Of a DNA stretch of 12,251 nt, positions 1-7,300 are shown one piece after another. The position numbers were made by a program, and so were the translations under genes. The notes under the pieces are model-generated. The model was not told where the DNA came from, did no database searches, and saw only the letters and a list, made by a program, of their open reading frames with translations. Position 1 is the first letter of the stretch. Each line of letters starts with the position of its first letter. Source of the DNA: Akkermansiaceae bacterium UBA2381 (lineage in GTDB: Bacteria; Verrucomicrobiota; Verrucomicrobiia; Verrucomicrobiales; DEV007); assembly GCA_002344215.1 (NCBI GenBank), contig DDSV01000024.1:415823-428073 (forward strand), in the 5' to 3' direction.

Positions 1-666
1 CATGTTGCACAGGGTCATGCGGCCTTCCATGTCGAGGCCGCGGATGGCGCTGCCGCGGTATTCGATGGCGTAACCGGTGCCGCCCTCGACGCCGATCTCG
101 CGGATGATGTGCAGGATCACGTCCTTGGCATAGACACCCGGCTTCAGCTTCCCGTCGACATTGATCCGCCGCACCTTGAGCTTGCTAAGGGCCATCGTCT
201 GGGTGGCGAGGACATCCCGGATCTGAGTCGTCCCGATACCAAAAGCAATCGCACCGAAAGCGCCGTGGGTAGCGGTGTGAGAGTCACCGCAGGCGATAGT
301 CGTGCCGGGTTGGGTGATCCCCTGTTCGGGTCCGACCACGTGCACGATGCCCTGGCGGCCGCTGCCGATATCGAAAAACTTCACCCCGAACTCCGCGCAG
401 TTTTTCCTCAGAGCGAGGATCATCTCCTGAGCCAGTTTGTCCTCAAAAGGTTCCACTTGACTGAGGGTCGGAACGATGTGGTCCACCGTCGCGAAAGTAC
501 GGTTCGGAAATTTCACTTTCAGACCGAGGTCACGAAGCATCCCGAAGGCCTGCGGGCTCGTCACTTCGTGGATGAGGTGAGTGCCGATGAGTAGCTGAGT
601 TTGTCCATTCGACAATTCTCTCACCGCGTGCGAATTCCAGACCTTTTCAAACAGACTTTGACTCAT
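1..666 (-). CDS. leuC: 3-isopropylmalate dehydratase large subunit, N-terminal part (cut by window edge)
   Basis: LeuC is the iron-sulfur large subunit of isopropylmalate isomerase, which with LeuD converts 2-isopropylmalate to 3-isopropylmalate in cytoplasmic leucine synthesis. The reading frame gives 222 residues without a stop and leaves the window in frame at base 1, about the first half of a usual ~465-residue protein. Recognisable aconitase-family segments are FATVDH at residues 58-63, CGDSHTATHG at 126-135, FGIGT at 142-146, GGTGYAIEY at 195-203 and EGRMTLCNM at 214-222. The cluster-binding cysteines would lie beyond the window. The ATG at 666-664 gives the normal LeuC N-terminus (MSQSLFEKVW), and no in-frame alternative lies close upstream. 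No Shine-Dalgarno is visible; the bases before the ATG are A-rich. It is divergent from the lipoprotein gene across a 178-base gap. leuD is expected further left but is not seen. The family call is very secure. Confidence 0.96.
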   Translation of the reverse strand, partial: MSQSLFEKVWNSHAVRELSNGQTQLLIGTHLIHEVTSPQAFGMLRDLGLKVKFPNRTFATVDHIVPTLSQVEPFEDKLAQEMILALRKNCAEFGVKFFDIGSGRQGIVHVVGPEQGITQPGTTIACGDSHTATHGAFGAIAFGIGTTQIRDVLATQTMALSKLKVRRINVDGKLKPGVYAKDVILHIIREIGVEGGTGYAIEYRGSAIRGLDMEGRMTLCNM

Positions 667-785
667 TTTTCAGACAATTGGAGTTTTGGCGGAAACTAGC
701 ACACGCTTCAGAGGGACGGTAACAGAAACTTTTCTCGAAAGAGTAAGCGAAAATCGAGGCATTCCGGGGCCAATTCGTTGAATTT

Positions 786-799
786 ACTGGAAATCCAGT
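786..799. promoter_or_regulatory. Perfect 14-base palindrome upstream of the lipoprotein gene
   Basis: The arms ACTGGA (786-791) and TCCAGT (794-799) are exact reverse complements separated by AA. The site sits 46-59 bases before the lipoprotein ATG, in the gap between divergent leuC and that gene. It could be an operator or an RNA hairpin in the leader. No known regulator motif is recognised. Confidence 0.4.
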
Positions 800-810
800 G
801 TAGGTAATAG

Positions 811-823
811 TGCCTTAAAGGCA
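811..823. promoter_or_regulatory. Perfect 13-base palindrome upstream of the lipoprotein gene
   Basis: The arms TGCCTT (811-816) and AAGGCA (818-823) are exact reverse complements around a single A. The palindrome ends 21 bases before the lipoprotein ATG and is a different sequence from the palindrome at 786-799. As RNA the one-base loop would open to a 4-bp stem, so a DNA-binding site is the likelier reading. Confidence 0.4.
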
Positions 824-844
824 AACCAACCTATCTGAACTAAC

Positions 845-1228
845 ATGAAAGTTACCAAATTGATCGAAAAACTGATGGCAGTTGCCCTTGTCGGCGCTGC
901 ATTCGCACTCGCAAGCTGCGAGAAGACTGTCGAAGGCGTTAAGGAAGACGCGTCCAAAGCAACTGAAGAGGCTGCTAAGAAGGTCGAAGAAGCCGCTACT
1001 GCCACCAAGGAAGCCACTGAAGCCACCAAGGAAGCAGCCACCGAAGCCACTGAAGCCGTCAAGGAGACCACAACCCAGGCCCTTGATAGCGTGAAAGATG
1101 CTGTGAACGACGCTGCCAAGAAGGTGGAAGAAGCCACTGCTGCGCCCGCACCAGCCCCGGCTCCTGCGCCCGCTCCGGCACCAGCTCCTGCGGCCGCTCC
1201 GGCACCTGCCCCGGCTCCCGCCCAGTAA
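845..1228 (+). CDS. Small lipoprotein with Lys/Glu/Ala amphipathic repeats and Pro-Ala tail
   Basis: The predicted protein has 127 residues. Residues 1-24 form a lipoprotein signal peptide (KVTKLIEK, hydrophobic core, then LASC) with the lipidated cysteine at 25. Glu at +2 does not suggest inner-membrane retention. Residues 26-98 are almost only A, K, E, T, V and D. They contain the repeated block AAKKVEEA at 43-50 and 90-97 and ATKEATEATKEA-like units between, which predicts a long amphipathic helix or coiled coil resembling Lpp, apolipoprotein or LEA-type proteins by composition. Residues 101-127 are a near-perfect Pro-Ala ladder ending in Gln, a stiff extended tail like those that span periplasm in TonB-type proteins. 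The gene stands alone, followed by a strong terminator, and the start has no Shine-Dalgarno. The specific function is unknown. An envelope spacer or abundant surface lipoprotein is an inference from composition only. Confidence 0.85.
   Translation: MKVTKLIEKLMAVALVGAAFALASCEKTVEGVKEDASKATEEAAKKVEEAATATKEATEATKEAATEATEAVKETTTQALDSVKDAVNDAAKKVEEATAAPAPAPAPAPAPAPAPAAAPAPAPAPAQ
1001..1057 (+). repeat. Imperfect 21-base tandem repeat inside the lipoprotein gene
   Basis: The unit beginning GCCACCAAGGAAGC occurs at 1001 and again at 1022, and a diverged third copy begins near 1037. It encodes the ATKEATE-type heptads, so the periodicity matches two turns of helix. Confidence 0.6.
1145..1225 (+). 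repeat. Low-complexity Pro-Ala coding tract
   Basis: Twenty-six codons, all CCN or GCN, encode alternating proline and alanine, broken once by Ala-Ala-Ala, before the final Gln codon. Such tracts change length easily by slippage. Confidence 0.8.
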
Positions 1229-1265
1229 TCATCCTAAGAGCTTTAACAGCTTAAAGATTCCAAAG

Positions 1266-1300
1266 GCTCCGCGTCGAAAGGCGCGGGGCTTTTTTGTTTT
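1266..1300 (+). terminator. Intrinsic terminator of the lipoprotein gene
   Basis: An 8-bp stem pairs 1266-1273 with 1282-1289, including one G-U pair. It is extended by a U-G and a C-G pair closing a GAAA tetraloop (1276-1279). It is followed by T6 (1290-1295), G, T4. The hairpin starts 37 bases after the stop codon. Only three A residues precede the stem, so it is a poor terminator in the other direction for the convergent phosphatase gene. Confidence 0.92.
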
Positions 1301-1316
1301 CAGGGAACGGCGGAAT

Positions 1317-2366
1317 TCAAATCAAACCGTGTTCCGGCTCCTTCAGGATGCTCTTTCTGGCGACCTCGAAGGAACCGTCCAATCGCTTCGTAAACCGATG
1401 GAGCAATTTCCCCTCCGCATCATGATGCGAAAAGACAAGGGTCTCACGGCCCGCGCGGAGATGAGTGAAGCCGTGGACATCATCACCGTAGGGCATCTTG
1501 CGGTCGGATTCGAGCTCACGCGTGCGGGCTCCCCCTCCGCCTGATAGAACGAAAGACGTATGCAGCCCCTCCAGCTCAAGATGCTGGAGATCATGATCGT
1601 GTCCGCAAAGGTAGGCATGGATTCGATGCTCCTGAAGGAGCGGCCCCCACTGCTCGACCAGTGGCTTCGTATCCCCGTGATCGCCGTTGGAGTAGAGCGG
1701 ATGATGCGCCATGACGAGGGTGAATGGCGCTCTCTCTGTTATCAGTTCGTTTTTGAACCAGGCATGCTGCGCTGCGACCTCCGCCTCCGTGAGACAGCCG
1801 CGGGGTTTACCGGATTTCTTATCCTTTCCTCCACTAATTGCGGGAAAGTTGCTGTCCAGGGCGATAACCGTGACAAGGGGTGATTCTTTCGGACCAAGGT
1901 CAAAGCGATACCATTTGGCCGGCATCGTCCAGCGCGTGCCGGATTTCTTCGCGTAAGCGAGCTGGACCTTTTCTCCTCCGGGATTGTCGTGATAATCATG
2001 GTTCCCGAGGACCGCAGGACAGGGACCTGGAAAAACGGAGGCAGGGTAGATGTCTTCGAAGGTGTTTTGCCAGCGTTCCGATTCAATCGAAAAGCCATCT
2101 TTCGCCGCCGAGTAAAAATTGTCTCCGAGAAGGAGCAGTGTCTCGGGCGTGATTTTGTTTTCCTGACAAAATCCCCTCATTGCTGCAGCGACCTTCTTCT
2201 GGTCGGTTCCCGAAGTACCGAAGTCGCCGATCATCAGCAAATCAAGCACCTCACCCTCAGTCGCCTCCAGGATGGACCGGGAGTCAAGGTTGAGGGAAAG
2301 CCAGGCGCTTGAGCAAAAGAGTGTCTTGAGAGCGCGGCGACGACTGAGGGAGGACGGGGCATTCAT
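1317..2366 (-). CDS. Exported metallophosphoesterase, purple (tartrate-resistant type) acid phosphatase family
   Basis: This 349-residue protein is a calcineurin-like metallophosphoesterase closest by eye to the small tartrate-resistant purple acid phosphatases, which hydrolyse phosphomonoesters at a two-metal centre. The metal motifs appear in order: GDFG (Asp48), GDNFY (Asp82, with Tyr85 at the place of the colour-giving tyrosine ligand), GNHD (Asn122, His123, Asp124), AHHP (His221, His222) and GHDHD (His256, His258). LSGGGG near residue 275 matches the usual end of the catalytic core. The N-terminus has SRRRALK followed by a hydrophobic stretch, which suggests Tat export; the processing site is unclear. 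The frame stays open another 51 codons upstream to an ATG at 2519, but that extension is Arg/Gly/Pro-rich and would bury the leader, so the ATG at 2366-2364 is preferred. It is convergent with the lipoprotein gene and divergent from the gene at 2567. The substrate is unknown. Confidence 0.88.
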   Translation of the reverse strand: MNAPSSLSRRRALKTLFCSSAWLSLNLDSRSILEATEGEVLDLLMIGDFGTSGTDQKKVAAAMRGFCQENKITPETLLLLGDNFYSAAKDGFSIESERWQNTFEDIYPASVFPGPCPAVLGNHDYHDNPGGEKVQLAYAKKSGTRWTMPAKWYRFDLGPKESPLVTVIALDSNFPAISGGKDKKSGKPRGCLTEAEVAAQHAWFKNELITERAPFTLVMAHHPLYSNGDHGDTKPLVEQWGPLLQEHRIHAYLCGHDHDLQHLELEGLHTSFVLSGGGGARTRELESDRKMPYGDDVHGFTHLRAGRETLVFSHHDAEGKLLHRFTKRLDGSFEVARKSILKEPEHGLI

Positions 2367-2566
2367 GGAAAAGGTGATCAGGAATCCGGAGGGATCAGTG
2401 TGTCTACGATCCCGTCCGCAAGTCAATCCCCTATCGGCGGGCGCGCGCGAGCGCAAATACGTCGGTCCGGAAGGGCATCTCTCGGGTCCTCCCGGCCAAA
2501 ATTCTGCGCAAATCGCCATGAAAAACGCCCTCCTTTGAAAATCGGGATTCCAGCCTACCCTTTCCG

Positions 2567-2977
2567 ATGAAAACGCCGCTCCCCCTGTTCATCCTGCTCA
2601 TCAATCTGACGGTCTTCGCCACTTCGGCCATTGCTCGCGACAGCGTGTTTCTGGTTGGAAACAATGGCCAGGTCGTCGTAACCGCCAACGAGCATCGTTC
2701 CGGCAGCGGCGGTCGCGAAACTGACGTCACCCTGATCTATGGCTCACATGTGCTCTATGGAACCTTCCCGGAGGAAGAATCGGGCTCTCTCGTTTTGAAG
2801 TCCATCGATCCCTCCGCCAAACTTGCCGTGGAGAATAAATACCTCTTCAAGGGCAGTCTTTCGGTGGATCTAGAGAAGATGGAAATGACGCTTGTCGGAG
2901 AGCTTTTTGTGGCTGGCGAAAAGGAGAGTTTTGCCGTCTATGACTCTACCTTCCCCTGCCAGTCATTGGAGGATTGA
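2567..2977 (+). CDS. Exported protein of unknown function
   Basis: The protein has 136 residues. Residues 1-23 form a Sec signal peptide: Lys at 2, the hydrophobic core LFILLINLTVFA, and a likely cut after AIA at 23. The mature part is predicted to be mostly beta, with strand-like segments SVFLVGNNGQVVVTA, DVTLIYGSHVLYGTF and a final ELFVAG..ESFAVYD. One cysteine lies near the C-terminus. No domain is recognised. The sequence repeatedly reads like short edge-to-edge strands, as in small beta-sandwich periplasmic proteins, which is inference only. The ATG at 2567 is fixed by the signal peptide and no Shine-Dalgarno precedes it. The next gene begins 61 bases after the stop on the same strand, so the two may be cotranscribed. 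Confidence 0.8.
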   Translation: MKTPLPLFILLINLTVFATSAIARDSVFLVGNNGQVVVTANEHRSGSGGRETDVTLIYGSHVLYGTFPEEESGSLVLKSIDPSAKLAVENKYLFKGSLSVDLEKMEMTLVGELFVAGEKESFAVYDSTFPCQSLED

Positions 2978-3038
2978 CGTTTTTTCCTGCCGAAAATCCG
3001 CTTTCGCCATTGAGTCCTGCCCAATCGCCGTACTGCCC

Positions 3039-3737
3039 ATGGGCTGCACCATCGATCATCTCTCAGTTCACCGCCGGGTCAACGTTCTCCGCGATTTTAC
3101 CGACGCGGTCGGCTCAACCCACCACGCCGGCGAGACCGCAGTGATCAGCCGTATCGAACTCGATTGGCCGAATCGGCAGATCCACCTGGAGTGGGAGCGT
3201 GAAGGAACCAGGGAGTCGCTCGTCTTCGACCTTATGGCGACAAGCGGACCCGGGAATGGCCGAATGCGGGACTACTTTGAAGCCGGCGACCTGGCGATTC
3301 CGAATGAGCCGCAAAAACGTTTTGTCCCCGGAATTGGAGTTGTCTCGACCCTGGCACCCGAACTGCCTCCGCTCTCCGTTGCTCTGATCGTGGATCTCGC
3401 CCGGTGGGAGGAGGGGCTCGAACGGGTCCACGCCCTTGCCGGGCGCAAACGTTTCGACGAAGCCGAAGAGCAGTTGCGTGCGCTATCCGAACTTCCCCCC
3501 GACCTTATCGCCACCACACTCGGGGGCGCTGCCGAGCGTCATGCCTTTGATCCTGAGACCGGTATTTACGAATGGTTGCGCGAGCGGGCGATCAACCACT
3601 GGTACTCATGGGGCGCCCGGGCAACCGGTGGCGGCGACGGGACCGCGCGATTGCTCGACATCTACCCCGCGATGGAGCGTTTCAAGCAGTTGGATCGTGC
3701 CCGCCAGGGCCTCGGCCTGGCAGACCCGGAGTTGTAA
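3039..3737 (+). CDS. Protein of unknown function, beta-rich N-terminal and helical C-terminal half
   Basis: The preferred ATG at 3039 gives 232 residues. The frame is open back to a TTG at 2892, but that would overlap the preceding gene by 86 bases with an unlikely N-terminus. Residues 1-80 contain alternating polar/hydrophobic strands, including VNVLRDFTDAVG, HHAGETAVI and RQIHLEWERE. Around residues 75-95 the chain becomes acidic and turn-rich. Residues 115-225 are mainly helical, with RWEEGLERVHAL, RFDEAEEQLRALSEL and a Trp/Arg-rich patch YEWLRERAINHWYSWGARATGG. No signal peptide or membrane segment is seen, so it is probably cytoplasmic. The N-terminal pattern (rDF.D..G..h.aGE) loosely recalls small DUF modules, but this is not strong enough to name one. 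It is convergent with the CBS gene, with 52 bases between the stops and no clear terminator there. Confidence 0.72.
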   Translation: MGCTIDHLSVHRRVNVLRDFTDAVGSTHHAGETAVISRIELDWPNRQIHLEWEREGTRESLVFDLMATSGPGNGRMRDYFEAGDLAIPNEPQKRFVPGIGVVSTLAPELPPLSVALIVDLARWEEGLERVHALAGRKRFDEAEEQLRALSELPPDLIATTLGGAAERHAFDPETGIYEWLRERAINHWYSWGARATGGGDGTARLLDIYPAMERFKQLDRARQGLGLADPEL

Positions 3738-3789
3738 AACAGTTCCGACGAAGAACAGATGCCGGTGAGATGGAAGTCAACAACGGCTT

Positions 3790-4242
3790 TCAGCCCGGAT
3801 ACGAGCCGATGACATAGTCCTTCAACTGGCTGATCAGGGCTCCCTGGGCGGAGATGATATGCCGGACAAGATCACCGATGGAGACGATGCCGACCAGTTC
3901 TCCCTCCTGAAGCACGGGAAGGTGGCGGATCGATTTCTCAGTCATGAGGTGGAGGCAGGCGACGACCTCGATCGAGGGGGGCACTGTGATCACCTCCGCA
4001 GTCATAATGGCACCGACGGGTGTCTCGCGCGACGAGCGTCCCTTGAGGATGACCTTGCGGGTGTAATCCCGTTCCGAAACAATCCCGACGAGCTTCGATT
4101 CCTTAACCACCGGCAGGGCACCGATGTTTTTATCTGACATGGACTGGATCGCCTCGAAGACGGTGCGGTCGGGATCTATCGTCCAGACTTCCCTTGTTTT
4201 TTTGCAGCTCAAAATCGAAGAGATTGTGTCGACGATATCCAT
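3790..4242 (-). CDS. CBS-domain pair protein
   Basis: The 150-residue protein consists almost entirely of two CBS motifs forming one Bateman module, the adenosyl-ligand sensing unit found alone or attached to enzymes and channels. The first repeat covers about residues 18-66 with SDKNIGALPVV and GIVSERD (53-59). The second covers about 83-130 with TEKSIRHLPVL and GIVSIGD (118-124). The two G-h-h-S-x-x-D motifs are the usual contacts for AMP, ATP or related nucleotides. No output domain is attached, so it presumably acts by binding a partner, which is unknown. It lies downstream of uvrA on the same strand with a 95-base gap and has its own promoter-like sequence, so it is probably transcribed separately as well. 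There is no Shine-Dalgarno before the ATG at 4242-4240. The domain call is very secure. Confidence 0.94.
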   Translation of the reverse strand: MDIVDTISSILSCKKTREVWTIDPDRTVFEAIQSMSDKNIGALPVVKESKLVGIVSERDYTRKVILKGRSSRETPVGAIMTAEVITVPPSIEVVACLHLMTEKSIRHLPVLQEGELVGIVSIGDLVRHIISAQGALISQLKDYVIGSYPG

Positions 4243-4275
4243 GATTCCGGAATGGGTTATTCAGCGAGGATTTTC

Positions 4276-4305
4276 ATCCTATCCGAAGAAGGGACCTTTT
4301 GTGAA
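4276..4305 (-). promoter_or_regulatory. Candidate promoter for the CBS-domain gene
   Basis: On the minus strand, TTCACA (4305-4300) and TAGGAT (4281-4276) stand 18 bases apart and match the -35 and -10 consensus at 5 and 4 of 6 positions. The predicted start is about 27 bases before the ATG. A small hairpin (AGGAT 4267-4271 with ATCCT 4276-4280) overlaps the -10. Confidence 0.4.
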
Positions 4306-4337
4306 CCCCGAAAATCCAAAAAAAATCAGGAAGTGCC

Positions 4338-7300
4338 TCACCGCCCCAACTGCGCCGCAAGGAAAGGCGCTGTCCGGCTTTTCTTCACTTTCACCACTTC
4401 TTCGGGCGTGCCGGCCGCGACGACTTCACCGCCCGCTTCTCCTGCTTCCGGCCCGATATCGATGAGGTAATCGGCCTCGGCCATGATCTCGAGACTGTGC
4501 TCGATGACGACAACGGTGTGCCCGTCGTCGACGAGGTGATGCATGATCTCAAGGAGGCGCTTCACGTCGGCGAGGTGCAACCCGATGCTGGGCTCTTCGA
4601 TGAGGTAAAGGTTGGACTTGGGCTGACGGTTCTGGCGGAGGCGTGCGTTGCTGGATCGTCCAATTCCGCGGGTCAATTCAGTGACGAGTTTGATGCGCTG
4701 CGCTTCACCTCCGGAAAGACTGGGACTGGCCTGGCCAAGATGGAGATAACCGAGCCCGGTCTCTTTCATGAGGTTGAGGGTCCGCGAGATCTTCGGGTAA
4801 CCGGAGAAAAAGTCGGCCGCTTCCTCGATCGAGAGATCCATGATGTCGCCGATGGACTTGCCGTTGTAGAGCACCTCGAGGGTCGAGCTGTTGTAGCGGC
4901 GTCCGTTGCATTCCTCACAGACAACATAGGTGGTCGGGAGGAAGTTCATTTCCAGCTTGATGAGCCCGTTGCCCTTGCAGGTCTCGCAGCGTCCGCCTTC
5001 GGTGTTGAAGGAAAAACGCGAAGCAGTGTAGCCGCGCGCCCGCGCCTCGGGGAGTTGTTCGAAGAGTTTGCGGATGTCGTCGAAGACCTTCACGTAAGTT
5101 GCCGGAGTCGAGCGCGAGGTTTTCCCGATAGGGGACTGGTCGACTTCGTAAACGGCCTCAAGCTGCTCGACACCCTCGATCGATTTCCATTTTTGGGCTT
5201 TGCCTGCTTTGCTTTTCCTCCCTGCCTTAGGTTTGGCGAGTCCGGCATCGACGGCCGGCTTGAGGACGCCGCGCATGAAGCTGGATTTTCCCGACCCCGA
5301 AATCCCCGAGATCACAGTGAGGCGTCCGATCGGAATGGAGACGTCGATGTTTTGAAGATTATTGGCGGAAGCGCCTTTGATCCTGAGCCAGCCTTCTGTG
5401 CTCTTCTTCGCGGGCAGCTTGCGGCGGCTTCCGCGCATGGGATGAACGAGAGGATGAAAGAAGGCTTCACGCGTCGGGGAATGCGGTCCCTTTTCACCTT
5501 CTGTAAAAAGGTCATCGGGATGGCCCTGCCAGACAATCTCGCCGCCGAATTTTCCGGCTCCGGGGCCGAGGTCGATGAGATGATCGGCACGGCGTATTGT
5601 TTCCTCATCATGCTCGACGACGACGAGGGAGTTCCCCTTTGCCTTGAGGGCGACGAGAGTGTCGAGGAGTGCGGCGTTGTCGCGCGGATGTAGCCCGATG
5701 GTGGGTTCATCGAGGACGTAGAGGACGCCGCGGAGATTCGATCCGAGCTGGGCGGCGAGGCGAATGCGCTGGCTCTCGCCTCCGCTCAGGGTCGTGGCGG
5801 AGCGATCGAGATGAAGGTAGCCGAGCCCCACCTCTTCCATGAAGTGAAGTCGCTGCACGATCTCGGGAATGATGTCGCGCGAGATCAGAGCTCCCTGTTT
5901 ATCAAACTTCAAGTTCCCTACGGCCTGCCGCGCCGCCGCGACGGAACGGCTCGCGAGATCGGTGATGGAAAACTCCCCGATACGAACGTGGCGGGCGACT
6001 TCGTTGAGGCGGGTTCCTTTGCAGGCTGAACAGGTCTCAGTTTCTCCGCCTTCGCTTCGCGAGCGACGGAGTTCTTCGCGCAACTCGGCATCGAGCTGGG
6101 ACTCGGCATCGCGTTCATCGGCGTTGTTGGGATGTTTCTCGACGGTGCCGTAGCCGCGGCAGACGGGGCACCAGCCGTGCGGGGAGTTGTAGGAAAAAAG
6201 GCGCGGGTCGAGTTCCTCGAAAGACCGTCCCGTCTCGGGATCGACCATTTCGGTGTTCATGACCTGAATCTTGTTCTTCGCGTCAAAAAAGCGCAGGGTC
6301 CGCTTCCCGACCCGCAGAGCCGTCTCGACCATTTCGAGAACGTCGGCGGCTGCCGTCTTGCCGGTGACTTCTCCAACGATGACGTCGATGCTGTGTTCTT
6401 TGAATCGCTCGAGCGGCGCAAAGTCGGCGACCGCCCTGATCTGACCATCGACGAGGAGACTCTCGTAGCCGTGCTTCGCGGCCCACTCCGCCACCTCGGT
6501 GTGGAAGCCCTTCCGCGCCTTGATGAGCGGAGCCATGACACGCACGGTGCGGCCGGGTTTACGGGCCTCCTCACGCAGGCGCGTGACGATGGCGCTGACA
6601 CTCTGCTTCTCGACGGCGTTGCCGGTGTCGGGCGAGTATTGGCGTCCGACCTTGGCGAAAAGAAGCCGCAGGAAGTGCCAGACCTCGGTCACCGTCGCGA
6701 CGGTCGATTTTCCCCCGCCCCGCGAGATGCGCTGTTCGATCGCAACGGTCGGCGGCAACCCCGTGATGAGGTCAATGTCCGGACGCTCCATCTGCTCGAC
6801 AAACTGACGCGCGTAGGTGGACATGCTGTCGAGGAAACGGCGCTGCCCTTCCGCAAAGAGAATGTCAAAAGCGAGCGTCGACTTGCCCGATCCGCTGAGC
6901 CCCGTGATAACGACGAACTGCTCACGCGGGATGGAAATGTCGAGGTGCTTGAGATTGTTCTCCCTCGCACCGTGAAGTTGGATCGCATTCGCGATTTCGC
7001 TTCGGTGGGCGGTGAGCGGGCGGCCGTAGGCGGTCGTTTCCTCAGCCACTTTTAATTGTCTGCCCACCGCTCCCCGCTCACCGCCAACCGACAACAAGTC
7101 GCGCAGGAAACTTCCCGTATGCGAGCGTTCACACGCCGCGATCTCCTCCGGCGTGCCGCAGACGACCAGTTCTCCGCCATTGGCTCCGGCCTCGGGTCCG
7201 AGATCGATGACATAGTCGGCGCATTTGATGACATCGAGATTGTGCTCGATGACAATGACCGAATCTCCCGCCGCGACGAGACGCTCGAACACTTTCAGGA

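Noticed and set aside
109..594. Plus-strand open frame of 161 codons at the left edge
   Set aside because: It is antisense to leuC, whose motifs are unmistakable.
2367..2519. 51-codon N-terminal extension of the phosphatase
   Set aside because: The extension is Arg/Gly/Pro-rich, would bury the twin-arginine leader and has no better start signal.
2518..2538. Six-codon upstream open frame (MKNALL) ahead of the gene at 2567
   Set aside because: There is no evidence that it is transcribed with the gene, and no amino acid pattern suggests attenuation.
2535..2561. TTGAAA and TACCCT as a promoter for the exported protein at 2567
   Set aside because: The spacer is only 15 bases and the -10 matches 3 of 6. 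It would give a leaderless message, which is possible but too weak to list.
4310..4337. Run of eight T on the minus strand just after the uvrA stop as a terminator
   Set aside because: Only a 3-bp stem can be formed before the T-run, so an intrinsic terminator cannot be supported.
4497..5693. Plus-strand open frame of 398 codons opposite the C-terminal half of UvrA
   Set aside because: It lies wholly inside a well-conserved UvrA module on the other strand. Its product has no recognisable motifs and it is explained by the codon bias of a GC-rich gene.
6132..7055. Plus-strand open frame of 307 codons opposite the second UvrA module
   Set aside because: It is a shadow of uvrA. The Asp/Val/Gly-rich product mirrors the antisense of conserved UvrA codons, and the frame ends inside the repeat linker.
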